Of a DNA stretch of 60,986 bases, positions 44,617 through 52,250 are shown piece after piece. Location: positions 1-60,986 of the forward strand of contig NZ_JAMOLN010000035.1 in the NCBI RefSeq assembly GCF_024448165.1, given 5' to 3'. This stretch comes from Streptomyces longispororuber. Its GTDB lineage: Bacteria > Actinomycetota > Actinomycetes > Streptomycetales > Streptomycetaceae. The notes beneath the pieces were generated by a model. That model searched no databases. It saw only the letters and a program-made list of their open reading frames with translations, and was not told the DNA's origin. The stretch's first letter is position 1; each line of letters starts with the position of its first letter. Position numbers and translations under genes: made by a program.

Positions 44617-45557
44617 TCCCAGCTCTCGTACGACTCCCAGGCGGCCAGGGCGCGATCACTGCCGAAGCGGTGCTCGCGCCCGGTCACGGGATCCCTGAAC
44701 TCCAGTGTCCGCGCGAGGAGTTGCAGGGGCCTGCGGAAGTCGTCGGACGCGACGGGCTCGGCGATCCGCGGATAGAGCGGATCGCCGAGGATCGGCAGCC
44801 CGAGGCTGTTCATGTGGACGCGGAGCTGATGGGTGCGGCCGGTGTGCGGGGTCAGCCGGTAGAGCCCCAGACCGCCCCGGTGAGCGGTCAGCCGCACCTC
44901 GCTCACGGCATTGGGTTCCCCGCCGGGCACCTCCAGGGCGGTGAGCACCCCGCGCTCCTTCTCGATCCGGCTGCGCACGGTGACGGGCAGCGCCACGTCC
45001 GGGTCGTACGCGGCGACGGCCTCGTACTCCTTCGTCACCAGCCGGTCGCGGAACAGGGTCTGGTACGCGCCGCGTTCCTCCGGCCGCACGACGAGCAGCA
45101 CGAGGCCCGCGGTCAGCCGGTCGAGCCGGTGCGCGGGGCCGAGTCCGGCGATCCCCAGGTCCCTGCGGAGCCGGGCCAGCACGGTCTCGGCGATGTGGCT
45201 GCCGCGCGGCGTCGTGGCCAGGAAGTGCGGCTTGTCCGCGACGACGATGTGCTCGTCGCGGTACACGACGTGCACGTCGAAGGGGACGGGCGTCTCGGGC
45301 GCCAGGTCCCGGTGGAACCAGACGTAGCCGCCGGGCTCGTACGGGGTGCGGTCGGTGACGGGGGAGCCGTCGGCCCGCAGGATCCGCCCCTCGGCGATCA
45401 TCGCGTCGATCACCCCGTCCCCGGCGGCGAGCCGCCCCACGAGGTGGTCCCGCACGGTGGCCCACGAACCGTCGAGCGGCTGCCGGACCCGCACCGGGTC
45501 GACGCCGTCACGCTGGGGGAGCGGGGAGGGCGGGGTCGGGGGCTTGCGGCGTCTCAT
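44610..45557 (-). CDS. RluA-family RNA pseudouridine synthase
   Basis: 315 residues from ATG 45557. DKPHFLATTPRGSHI, catalytic HRLDRLTAGL (Asp nucleophile) and GRTHQLRVHMNSLGLPILGDPLYP define the RluA/C/D family. An N-terminal S4-like part (WATVRDHLVGRLAAG) may help bind RNA. The target, rRNA or tRNA, cannot be told. The start lies 50 bases inside the permease gene, so it is probably co-transcribed with it and would share its control. The stop codon (TAG 44610-44612) nearly abuts the P450 stop. Confidence 0.92.
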   Translation of the reverse strand: MRRRKPPTPPSPLPQRDGVDPVRVRQPLDGSWATVRDHLVGRLAAGDGVIDAMIAEGRILRADGSPVTDRTPYEPGGYVWFHRDLAPETPVPFDVHVVYRDEHIVVADKPHFLATTPRGSHIAETVLARLRRDLGIAGLGPAHRLDRLTAGLVLLVVRPEERGAYQTLFRDRLVTKEYEAVAAYDPDVALPVTVRSRIEKERGVLTALEVPGGEPNAVSEVRLTAHRGGLGLYRLTPHTGRTHQLRVHMNSLGLPILGDPLYPRIAEPVASDDFRRPLQLLARTLEFRDPVTGREHRFGSDRALAAWESYESWDQ

Positions 45558-47076
45558 CGAGGGCAAGGGTACGGCGCCGCCACCGGTACGCCGCGCCCGT
45601 CGCCAGCACCGCGGCCAGGAACAGCGCCGTGAACCACCGGAAGTACCAGTGCCCGCCCGCCGGGTCGTACACGGCGGGCCGCGGCCAGGCCAGGTTGACC
45701 GTCATGAACAGGCCGTAGAGCAGTGCCAGCGCGTTGACCGGCAGGCCCCAGCGGCCCAGGGAGAAGAGCGGGCGGCCGGTCTCGTCGGTGCCGTCGGCGG
45801 CCGCGCCCCGGTACCGGCCGCGCAGCCTGCGCAGCAGCATCGGCCCCGTCACCATCGCGTACGCCAGGTACAGCAGCACGATGCAGGTCGTGCCGATGGC
45901 CAGGAAGGCGTCGGGCGACGCGAAGTTCAGCAGGAGCAGGGCCGCGGCGAAGGCGCCCACCACCAGGGCCGGGCCGGCCGGCATGCCGGTGCGCGGGCTG
46001 ACCTTCGCCAGGGAGCGGGACCCGGGCAGGACCCCGTCGCGCGCCATCGAGAAGAGCATCCGGCAGGCCGCCGTCTGGATGGCGAGCGTGGCCACCGCGA
46101 CGGCGATCACCACGTCCGCCAGGAGTACCCGTCCGACCCCGTCGCCGAGGCTGCTCGTCAGGACGTAGCTCAGTCCGTCCGACGCGAGCCGGCCGTCCGT
46201 CAGGCTCGGCGCGGCGAGGATCCCGCCGAGCACCAGCAGCCCGCCCAGCAGGCCCGCGGCGCCGAGCGCGGTGAGGATCGTGCGCGGCGAGGTGCGCCGC
46301 GGGTGGTGCGTCTCCTCGCTCATCTCGCCCGCGCTGTCGAAGCCGATCAGGACGTACGCGGCGGTGAGCGAGCCCGTCAGCAGGGCGGCCAGGAGCCCGG
46401 ACTGGCCCGCCGCGCCGGTGTGGAAGGTGATGCCGGGGGAGCGCTCCGAGTGCGTCAGGAGCAGGACGACGATGAGCACGGCCCCGACGATCTCGGCGGT
46501 CACGCCGATCCGGTTGACCAGGGACATCACCCGGTTGTCGACGACGTTCACCAGGGTCGTCAGGGCCAGCAGGAGCACGCCGAGGACCGCCGCGTTCGCC
46601 GCGCCGGTGGGTGACGTGGGCGACGGGTCGCCGCCGAGCAGCTGGAAGCCGGACCACAACGGCGGCATCACCATCTGCAGGGCGAGCGCGGCGGCCGCGA
46701 CCACCACGGTCTGCCCGATGACCATGATCCAGCCGGCGAACCAGCCGAAGGACGGCGTGGAGAGCCGCGACGACCACTGGTAGATCGCGCCCGAGATCGG
46801 GTAGCGGGCGGCGAGTTCGGCGAAGCAGGCGGCGACGAGCAACTGCCCGGCGAGTACGGCCGGCCAGGTCCAGAAGAACACCGGGCCGCCGAAGGAGTAC
46901 CCGACGGCGAAGAACTGGAAGACGGTCGTCAGGACCGAGATGAAGGAGAAGCCCGCGGCGAACGACGCGTACCGGCCCAGGCTGCGGTGCAGCTCCTGCC
47001 GGTAGCCGAACTCGGTGAGCGAGGCGTCGTCGCCGGACGGGGGCGAGGGGTCGTGCGTGGGGGCGAGGGTGGTCAC
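45508..47076 (-). CDS. APC-family amino-acid/amine permease, predicted partner of the guanidine/urea operon
   Basis: 522 residues, about 12 hydrophobic segments. ISGAIYQWSSRLSTPSFGWFAGW and GFDSAGEMSEETHHPRRTSPR (the conserved E-E-T region) place it in the APC amino-acid/choline group. APC permeases are commonly found beside urea/guanidine carboxylase operons. Here the gene is 8 kb away, but its promoter (47122-47141) has the operator of that operon, so I infer uptake of guanidine, urea or a related compound. GTG 47076 has no strong SD. Confidence 0.9.
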   Translation of the reverse strand: MTTLAPTHDPSPPSGDDASLTEFGYRQELHRSLGRYASFAAGFSFISVLTTVFQFFAVGYSFGGPVFFWTWPAVLAGQLLVAACFAELAARYPISGAIYQWSSRLSTPSFGWFAGWIMVIGQTVVVAAAALALQMVMPPLWSGFQLLGGDPSPTSPTGAANAAVLGVLLLALTTLVNVVDNRVMSLVNRIGVTAEIVGAVLIVVLLLTHSERSPGITFHTGAAGQSGLLAALLTGSLTAAYVLIGFDSAGEMSEETHHPRRTSPRTILTALGAAGLLGGLLVLGGILAAPSLTDGRLASDGLSYVLTSSLGDGVGRVLLADVVIAVAVATLAIQTAACRMLFSMARDGVLPGSRSLAKVSPRTGMPAGPALVVGAFAAALLLLNFASPDAFLAIGTTCIVLLYLAYAMVTGPMLLRRLRGRYRGAAADGTDETGRPLFSLGRWGLPVNALALLYGLFMTVNLAWPRPAVYDPAGGHWYFRWFTALFLAAVLATGAAYRWRRRTLALDETPQAPDPALPAPPA

Positions 47077-47121
47077 GTGGGCGCACCTGCCTTCAGCGGG
47101 CCCTCGGCGGGCCGGAGAGGG

Positions 47122-47141
47122 TTCCTGTCGGGCGACAGAAA
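47122..47141. promoter_or_regulatory. Predicted TetR operator, site 2 (permease promoter)
   Basis: TTCCTGTCG-GG-CGACAGAAA followed by TTAGGGG; it differs from site 1 (38944-38963) at one arm base and the central pair. It lies 46 bases upstream of the permease start, in the same orientation relative to the gene as site 1, with the same CCTAATTT edge on the minus strand. Confidence 0.8.
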
Positions 47142-47223
47142 TTAGGGGCGCGCTGTTTCGGCGGCGTCACGCGTCCGTGTCGCGACCGCGCCCAACTCCT
47201 CACCCGGCGCGAAGCCCTCCCGG

Positions 47224-47247
47224 CCATTCGCGATGCATCGCGAATGG
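47224..47247. promoter_or_regulatory. 24-bp perfect palindrome, likely PadR operator
   Basis: Arms CCATTCGCGATG / CATCGCGAATGG without a spacer. It lies 15 bases upstream of the -35 of the PadR promoter. A half-site GTTCGCGATAT recurs at 47278-47288 over the -10 box, so a bound dimer could contact both. Confidence 0.72.
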
Positions 47248-47261
47248 ATCGTGCACACGTA

Positions 47262-47290
47262 TTGACCGGTCCGGAGGTTCGCGATATGTT
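47262..47290 (+). promoter_or_regulatory. Promoter of padR-like gene
   Basis: TTGACC (47262-47267), a 17-base spacer and TATGTT (47285-47290), one of the best sigma-70-type matches in the window, 34 bases before the start codon. Confidence 0.7.
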
Positions 47291-47323
47291 CGGCTACGAG
47301 TATTCGTGAACGAGGTGATGAGG

Positions 47324-47974
47324 ATGGCGACGAAGCGGCGCAAGCTCGGCAACCCGCTGGCGCTCGCGGTCATGGTGCTGCTCATGGAGAAGTCCATGCA
47401 TCCGTACGAGATCGCGCAGACGCTGCGTCGTCGCGGCAAGGACACCAGTACGAAGATCAACTACGGCTCGCTCTACACGGTCGTGCAGAACCTGGAGAAG
47501 CACGGCTTCGTCGAGGTGGCGGGCGTGCAGCGGCAGGGGAACCGGCCGGAGCGCACGCTCTACGGCATCACCGACGCCGGACGTGAGGAAGCCGTCGAGT
47601 GGCTGTCCGACCTGCTGGCCGTGCCCGCCCAGGAGTACCCGATCTTCGAGACCGCGCTCTCCCTGATCGGGGTCGTCCACCCCGACGAGGTGGTGCGGCT
47701 CCTGGAGGACCGGGTCGCCGACCTCGACGTGCGGATCGCGAGCGCGCAGGGCGGGCTCGCGAAGCTGTACGAGACGCTGCCGCGGATGTTCCTCGTCGAG
47801 ACCGAGTACCAGCTCCACATGCTCAGGGCGCAGGCCGAGTGGGTCCGGACCTTCCTCGCCGAGGTCAGGGACGGCTCGCTGGAGGGCGTCGAGCAGTGGC
47901 GGTCGTTCCATGAGACGGGCGAATTCCCGCAGGAGTTCCTGGACCTGGAGGGGCCGCCCACCGACAAGCCATGA
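47324..47974 (+). CDS. PadR-family transcriptional regulator
   Basis: 216 residues from ATG 47324 (GAGG 8 bases upstream). The winged helix is NPLALAVMVLLMEKSMHPYEIAQTLR...INYGSLYTVVQNLEKHGFV..GVQRQGNRPERTLYGITDAGREE; the C-terminal helical part (about 100-200) mediates dimerisation. PadR proteins commonly repress adjacent multidrug exporters, and a DrrAB-type exporter follows on the same strand. Autoregulation through the palindrome at 47224-47247 is likely. Confidence 0.93.
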   Translation: MATKRRKLGNPLALAVMVLLMEKSMHPYEIAQTLRRRGKDTSTKINYGSLYTVVQNLEKHGFVEVAGVQRQGNRPERTLYGITDAGREEAVEWLSDLLAVPAQEYPIFETALSLIGVVHPDEVVRLLEDRVADLDVRIASAQGGLAKLYETLPRMFLVETEYQLHMLRAQAEWVRTFLAEVRDGSLEGVEQWRSFHETGEFPQEFLDLEGPPTDKP

Positions 47975-47983
47975 AACCGAAAC

Positions 47984-48021
47984 GACCCCGGCGGAGCTGT
48001 TGCAGCAGCCCCGCCAGGGTC
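47984..48021 (+). terminator. Hairpin after padR-like gene
   Basis: GACCCCGGCGG (47984-47994) pairs with CCGCCAGGGTC (48011-48021) with one mismatch, with a small inner CTG/CAG stem. It could reduce read-through into the exporter genes. Confidence 0.6.
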
Positions 48022-48142
48022 TCGAACCCCGGACCGACCCACCGTGCAGCGGGCCAGGCAGTCGAGGTGCGGCACACCCAGAATAGCCCGGCGCTCTTCA
48101 CGTGGATCGGTCGTCATCCACCCCACAGGGGAGAGCTCTGTC

Positions 48143-49150
48143 ATGAACACCGAGGCGCCTGCCGTGCAGGCGCGACGACTCGTCAAGACCTATCCACGCG
48201 ACGTCCGGGCCCTCGACGGCCTGGACATCACCGTCGAACCCGGCACCGTCTTCGGCCTCCTCGGGCCGAACGGGGCGGGCAAGTCCACCACCGTCAAGAT
48301 CCTCACCACCCTGGCCCGGCCCGACTCGGGCAGCGCCGAGGTCGCGGGCCACGACGTGCTCCGCCATCCCGACCGGGTGCGCCGGGCCATCGGTGTCGTC
48401 GCCCAGAAGTCCGGCGCCGACCCGCAGGCCACCGGCCGCGAGAACCTCCAGCTCCAGGGCAGGCTCTACGGACTGACGGGCCCGGCCCTGAACCGCCGGG
48501 TCGACGAACTGCTGGACCGGTTCGCCCTGACGGACGCCGCCAAGCGCCCGGTCAAGGGGTACTCCGGCGGCATGCAGCGCCGTCTCGACGTGGCACTCGG
48601 CCTCGTCCACCGCCCCGACGTGCTCTTCCTCGACGAGCCGACGACCGGCCTCGACCCCGAGGCGCGCACGGCGATGTGGGGCGAGATCGGCCGCCTCGCC
48701 GGCGCCGAGGGTCTCACCATCCTGCTCACCACGCACTATCTGGAGGAGGCCGACCGGCTCGCCGAGCGCATCGCCATCGTCGACCGCGGCCGGGTCGTGG
48801 TCACCGGCACCCCGGACGAACTCAAGGGCGAACTGCGGGGCGACGCCGTCCATCTGGAGCTGCGCGCGGCCGTCGGTGACGCCGGCCGCACCCTGCTGGA
48901 CGGCGCGCTGCGCGGACTCCCCGGCGTCCACGACGCGCACCTCGACGAGCGCCGCATCAGCGTGCGCGCGGACGACGGGGCGGCGGCGGTGCCGCTGCTG
49001 CTCGGCGCCCTGGAGCGGGCGGGCGTCACGGTGGCCGCCGCCACGGTCGCCCGGCCCTCGCTCGACGACGTGTACCTGCGGTACGCGGGCCGCAGGTACG
49101 ACGAGGCGGACGCCCCCGCGGAGCTCGCCACGGCCGGAGGTGCGCGATGA
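48143..49150 (+). CDS. Daunorubicin-resistance-type ABC exporter, ATP-binding subunit (DrrA-like)
   Basis: 335 residues. Walker A GLLGPNGAGKST near 37-48, signature YSGGMQRRLDVALGLV, Walker B DVLFLDEPTTGLDP and H-loop LTTHYLEEADRL. The C-terminal domain ends RPSLDDVYLRYAGR, diagnostic of the DrrA family. It powers export of drugs or endogenous metabolites with the membrane subunit that overlaps its stop by 4 bases (ATGA). Probably repressed by the PadR-type protein. Confidence 0.94.
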   Translation: MNTEAPAVQARRLVKTYPRDVRALDGLDITVEPGTVFGLLGPNGAGKSTTVKILTTLARPDSGSAEVAGHDVLRHPDRVRRAIGVVAQKSGADPQATGRENLQLQGRLYGLTGPALNRRVDELLDRFALTDAAKRPVKGYSGGMQRRLDVALGLVHRPDVLFLDEPTTGLDPEARTAMWGEIGRLAGAEGLTILLTTHYLEEADRLAERIAIVDRGRVVVTGTPDELKGELRGDAVHLELRAAVGDAGRTLLDGALRGLPGVHDAHLDERRISVRADDGAAAVPLLLGALERAGVTVAAATVARPSLDDVYLRYAGRRYDEADAPAELATAGGAR

Positions 49151-49944
49151 GCGCCGAGATCACGGCGAGGGTCAATCCCCTCGCCCAGACCTGGTACATG
49201 ACGCAGCGTCAGCTGATGGTGTTCCTGCGCCAGCCCGCCTATCTCCTGATCACCCTGATCCAGCCGGTCGTCTGGCTGTTCCTGTTCGGCAACCTCTTCA
49301 AGAAGGTCGTCGAACTGGGCGGCTTCGGCACCACGTCGTACCTGGACTACCTGGTGCCGGGCGTCGTCGTGATGAGCGCGCTCAGCTCCAACATGTGGGC
49401 GGGCATGACCACGCTCGACGAGATCCAGCGCGGCACGCTCAACCGCTTCCTCACCACGCCGGTCAGCCGCGCCGCCCTCGCCAACGGCACCGTGGTGAAC
49501 AACGGCCTGGTCACCGCGCTCCAGTCCGTGATCATCGTGCTGCTCGGTCTGGCCGGTGGGGCGAGCTACCCGGGCGGGCCGGCCGGCATCGTGATCCTCG
49601 TGGTGACCTCGGTCCTGCTGGGCACCGTCTTCGGGGCGTTCTCCAGCGCGCTGGGCGTGCTGGTGCAGGAGCGGGAGTCGATCATCGGCATCAACACGTT
49701 CTTGTTGCTGCCGCTGACGTTCCTGTCGTCGGCGTTCATGGCCCCGGCCCAGATGCCGCCGTGGATGCGCCACGTCGCGGACTTCAACCCGCTCAACTGG
49801 GCGATGGTGGCGGGCCGTTCGGCGATGTCCGCCCACCCGGACTGGCCCTCGATCCTGCTCCGCTCCGGCGCCCTGCTGACCCTGGCACTGGCCGCGGTCT
49901 GGCTCTCCACCCGCACGTTCGCGTCGTACCAACGCAAGGTGTAG
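49147..49944 (+). CDS. ABC-2 type exporter permease (DrrB-like)
   Basis: 265 residues with six hydrophobic segments: LMVFLRQPAYLLITLIQPVVWLFLFGNLF, YLDYLVPGVVVMSALSSNMW, and the late FLSSAFMAPAQMPPWMRHVADFNPLNWAMVAGR characteristic of DrrB. It forms the membrane pore for the ATPase encoded immediately upstream. Confidence 0.93.
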   Translation: MSAEITARVNPLAQTWYMTQRQLMVFLRQPAYLLITLIQPVVWLFLFGNLFKKVVELGGFGTTSYLDYLVPGVVVMSALSSNMWAGMTTLDEIQRGTLNRFLTTPVSRAALANGTVVNNGLVTALQSVIIVLLGLAGGASYPGGPAGIVILVVTSVLLGTVFGAFSSALGVLVQERESIIGINTFLLLPLTFLSSAFMAPAQMPPWMRHVADFNPLNWAMVAGRSAMSAHPDWPSILLRSGALLTLALAAVWLSTRTFASYQRKV

Positions 49945-49952
49945 CCAGGGCC

Positions 49953-50040
49953 GCGCCCCTTCAGGGGCGCGGCGAACTGCGCGACCAGCCACGACGGCGC
50001 CCCTTCAGGGGCGCGGGGAACTGCGCGACCAGCCACGACG
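49953..50040. repeat. Dispersed 44-bp element, copies 2 and 3 in tandem
   Basis: Two direct 44-base copies (49953-49996 and 49997-50040) start with the palindrome GCGCCCCTTCAGGGGCGC and continue through GGAACTGCGCGACCAGCC to ACGACG; they differ at a single base. The palindromic head makes each copy a hairpin that can terminate the exporter operon. Reverse complement of the copy at 33931-33974. Confidence 0.92.
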
Positions 50041-50120
50041 ACGCGACAGAGGCCAACACCCCGGCAACACAGAACGGCGCGAGGCCCCGGGTGCCACCCC
50101 AAGCCGCGGCAAGGCGAAGT

Positions 50121-50204
50121 CACCCGGGGAAGCGCCGCGAGGCACCCTCACCCGGGGGAGCGCCGCGAGGCAACCTCACCCGGGGAAGCGCCGCAAGGCA
50201 ACCT
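50121..50204. repeat. 28-bp tandem repeat x3 beside the siderophore gene
   Basis: Three units beginning CACCCGGGGAAGCGCCGC and ending AGGCAACCT (50121-50148, 50149-50176, 50177-50204), with 1-4 differences, plus partial units on both sides (from about 50101, and CACCCGG at 50205). The right edge supplies the stop codon of the siderophore-interacting protein gene. No gene is seen in the 49945-50203 spacer. Confidence 0.92.
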
Positions 50205-51052
50205 CACCCGGAAACCGCCGGAGGCTCCTGCTCGGCCTCCACCTGCGCGTTCCAGTCCCGCTTCGACGCCTGCCAGCCGTCCTCGTTGTGCCCGAGCCGC
50301 CAGTAGCCGGAGATCGAGAGGTCCTCGCGGGGGACCTCCCGGTCCACCCGGAGGTGCCGCCGCAGCTCCTTCACGAAGCCCGCCTCACCGTGCACGAACG
50401 CGTGCAACCGGCCCTCGGGGAAGGCGAGTTCCGTGACCGCGGCGATCAGCGCCTGGCCGACGGGGCGGCCGGACCGGTGCAGCCAGGTGATCTCGACGGG
50501 GGAGTCGATCTTCTGCTCCTCCTCGGGTCCCTCGACCTCCAGGAAGACGTGGGCCCGCGCCCCCTCCGGCAGCGCCTCCAGCGCGGCGGCGACCGCCGGC
50601 AGGGCGCTCTCGTCGCCGACGAGGAGGTGCCAGTCCGCCGAGGTGTCGGGGTGGTAGGCGCCGCCGGGACCCATGAAGCGGACCGGTCCGCCGGGCTGGA
50701 CCGAGGCCGCCCACGGGCCGGCCAGGCCCTCGTCGCCGTGGATCACGAAGTCGAGGGTGAGCTCCCGCGCGGCCGGGTCCCAGGCGCGCACCGTGTACGT
50801 CCGCGTCACGGGCCACTGCTCGCGCGGCAGCTCCTCGCGGATCCGCTCCACGTCGAACGGCTCGTCGTAGCTCACGCCCTCCGGCGCGAACAGCAACTTC
50901 ACGTAGTGGTCGGTGTGTTCGAGCTGCTCCGGGAAGTCCGCGAGGCCGTCCCCGCCGAGCACCACCCGCTGCATGTGCGGCGTGAGCCGCTCCGTGCGCA
51001 CGACCTGCGCGGAGCGGGCCTTGCGGGGCTTGCGTGCGGGACGCTCGGCCAT
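50204..51052 (-). CDS. Siderophore-interacting (ViuB-type) ferric reductase
   Basis: 282 residues. A FAD-binding barrel (VVRTERLTPHMQRVVLGGDGLADF, RTYTVRAWDPAARELTLDFVIHGDEGLAGPWAASVQPGG; RxYTxR and GPxxxW motifs) is followed by an NAD(P)H-binding-like domain (HLLVGDESALPAVAAALEALP) and a C-terminal SIP region (HAFVHGEAGFVKELRRHLR, GYWRLGHNEDGW). It reduces ferric siderophore complexes in the cytoplasm to release iron. An iron box 28 bases upstream indicates repression by iron. GGGAGA precedes the ATG. Confidence 0.94.
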   Translation of the reverse strand: MAERPARKPRKARSAQVVRTERLTPHMQRVVLGGDGLADFPEQLEHTDHYVKLLFAPEGVSYDEPFDVERIREELPREQWPVTRTYTVRAWDPAARELTLDFVIHGDEGLAGPWAASVQPGGPVRFMGPGGAYHPDTSADWHLLVGDESALPAVAAALEALPEGARAHVFLEVEGPEEEQKIDSPVEITWLHRSGRPVGQALIAAVTELAFPEGRLHAFVHGEAGFVKELRRHLRVDREVPREDLSISGYWRLGHNEDGWQASKRDWNAQVEAEQEPPAVSG

Positions 51053-51079
51053 CTGCGGTCTCCCTCGATCCAGTGCAAC

Positions 51080-51098
51080 TTAGGTATACCTAAGCTAA
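51080..51098 (-). promoter_or_regulatory. Iron box (DmdR1/IdeR operator)
   Basis: The minus strand reads TTAGCTTAGGTATACCTAA, 15 of 19 bases matching the DmdR/IdeR consensus as I recall it (TTAGGTTAGGCTCACCTAA). It covers the promoter region of the siderophore-interacting protein gene. Confidence 0.85.
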
Positions 51099-51102
51099 CA
51101 CC

Positions 51103-52056
51103 TCAAGCTGAGAGGGTGGTGAGGAGTCGCTGCAAAGAACCCCCCAAACCCCAGCGTGCCGCCAACTCCTCAAGGGCCACTGGATCGTGGGGCTCGTGCG
51201 GCAGAGCCGTGTCCACGTCCGGCAGGGCGACGTCGCCCGCGACGCGGACCACCGTCGGCGCCACCGCCAGATAGGGCCGGGCCTCGTCCAGCCGCTTGCG
51301 CTGGGTCGGCGTCAGCTTCGCCCCGGGGTCGTCGACCGCGGCCATGATTCCGGCCAGGTCCCCGAACTGCGCGAGCAGCTTCGCGGCCGTCTTCTCGCCG
51401 ATGCCCGGCACCCCCGGCAGCCCGTCGCTGGGGTCGCCGCGCAGCAGCGCCATCTCCGCGTAGCCCGAACCGTCCACGCCGTACTTCTCGCGCAGCAGGT
51501 CCTCGTCCGTGATCTGCAGCGTGCCCACGCCCTTGAGCGGATAGAGGACCCGGCGCTCCAGCTCGTCGTCGACCAGCTGGAAGAGGTCCCGGTCGCCGGT
51601 CACGATGTCGACGGGGCCGGTCGCCCGGCCGGTGAACGTGCCGATCACGTCGTCCGCCTCGTACCCCTCGACGCCCACCCGCGCGATGCCCACCGCGTCG
51701 AGCACCGCCTCGATGATCGGCACCTGCGGGGAGAGCGTGTCGGGGATCTCCTCCTCGTCCGGGGTCCCGGCCGCCGTTTCCTCGGCCACCCGGTGCGCCT
51801 TGTACGACGGGATCAGGTCGACCCGCCACTGCGGGCGCCAGTCCGCGTCCATGCACGCCACCAGGTGGGTGGGCCGGTGGTCGTGGACGAGCCGGGTGAT
51901 GAATTCCAGCAGCCCGCGCACGGCGTTGACCGGTGTGCCGTCCGGGGCCTTCACGGAGTCCGGCACCCCGAAGTAGGCCCGGAAGTACAGGGACGCGGTG
52001 TCGAGCAGCATCAGGCGCTGAGTCGCCGAGGTTCCTTGGGTCACCCTCCGCATCAT
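51103..52056 (-). CDS. 5'-3' exonuclease (Pol I N-terminal domain/FEN-like)
   Basis: 317 residues. DTASLYFRAYFG, HLVACMDADWRPQWRVDLIPSYKAHR, GYEADDVIGTF, VDIVTGDRDLFQLVDD and GDPSDGLPGVPGIGEKTAAKLL (helix-hairpin-helix) are the metal-binding and DNA-binding motifs of the T5/FEN family. It is a stand-alone homologue of the exonuclease domain of DNA polymerase I, acting on flaps and RNA primers. ATG 52056 has GGAGGG 7 bases upstream; 52053 and GTG 52044 are alternatives. Confidence 0.93.
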   Translation of the reverse strand: MMRRVTQGTSATQRLMLLDTASLYFRAYFGVPDSVKAPDGTPVNAVRGLLEFITRLVHDHRPTHLVACMDADWRPQWRVDLIPSYKAHRVAEETAAGTPDEEEIPDTLSPQVPIIEAVLDAVGIARVGVEGYEADDVIGTFTGRATGPVDIVTGDRDLFQLVDDELERRVLYPLKGVGTLQITDEDLLREKYGVDGSGYAEMALLRGDPSDGLPGVPGIGEKTAAKLLAQFGDLAGIMAAVDDPGAKLTPTQRKRLDEARPYLAVAPTVVRVAGDVALPDVDTALPHEPHDPVALEELAARWGLGGSLQRLLTTLSA

Positions 52057-52111
52057 GCCGCAGCCCTCCGACAATCGCCGACCGTCACGGGTGGTGCGGG
52101 AGTCGCCCGCG

Positions 52112-52130
52112 ATGTGAACGCAATGTGAAC
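52112..52130 (-). promoter_or_regulatory. PHO-box-like direct repeat
   Basis: On the minus strand GTTCACATTGC is followed directly by GTTCACAT: two 11-base direct-repeat units with the GTTCAC core bound by streptomycete PhoP. It lies about 56 bases upstream of the exonuclease start; the divergent betaine transporter operon starts 174 bases away. Confidence 0.55.
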
Positions 52131-52212
52131 TGGACCACTCTTCTGTTTGATCGGCATAAGCCCGGGCAGGCGCCGACCCGGAACGGATCCGGTCACGCAT
52201 TCAACTACTGAA

Positions 52213-52230
52213 CGCCTGACCGGTCAGGCG
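52213..52230. promoter_or_regulatory. 18-bp perfect palindrome upstream of proV
   Basis: CGCCTGACCGGTCAGGCG, 74 bases before the proV start; a candidate operator for a dimeric regulator of the betaine transporter operon. Confidence 0.6.
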
Positions 52231-52250
52231 GGCGGAACCCGCGCCGCTCC

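Noticed and set aside
50121..50204. 28-bp repeats resembling a CRISPR array by unit length
   Set aside because: The units are directly abutting with no spacers, so it is a tandem repeat. The Cas4-like nuclease at 6316-7200 is 43 kb away and has no cas neighbours.
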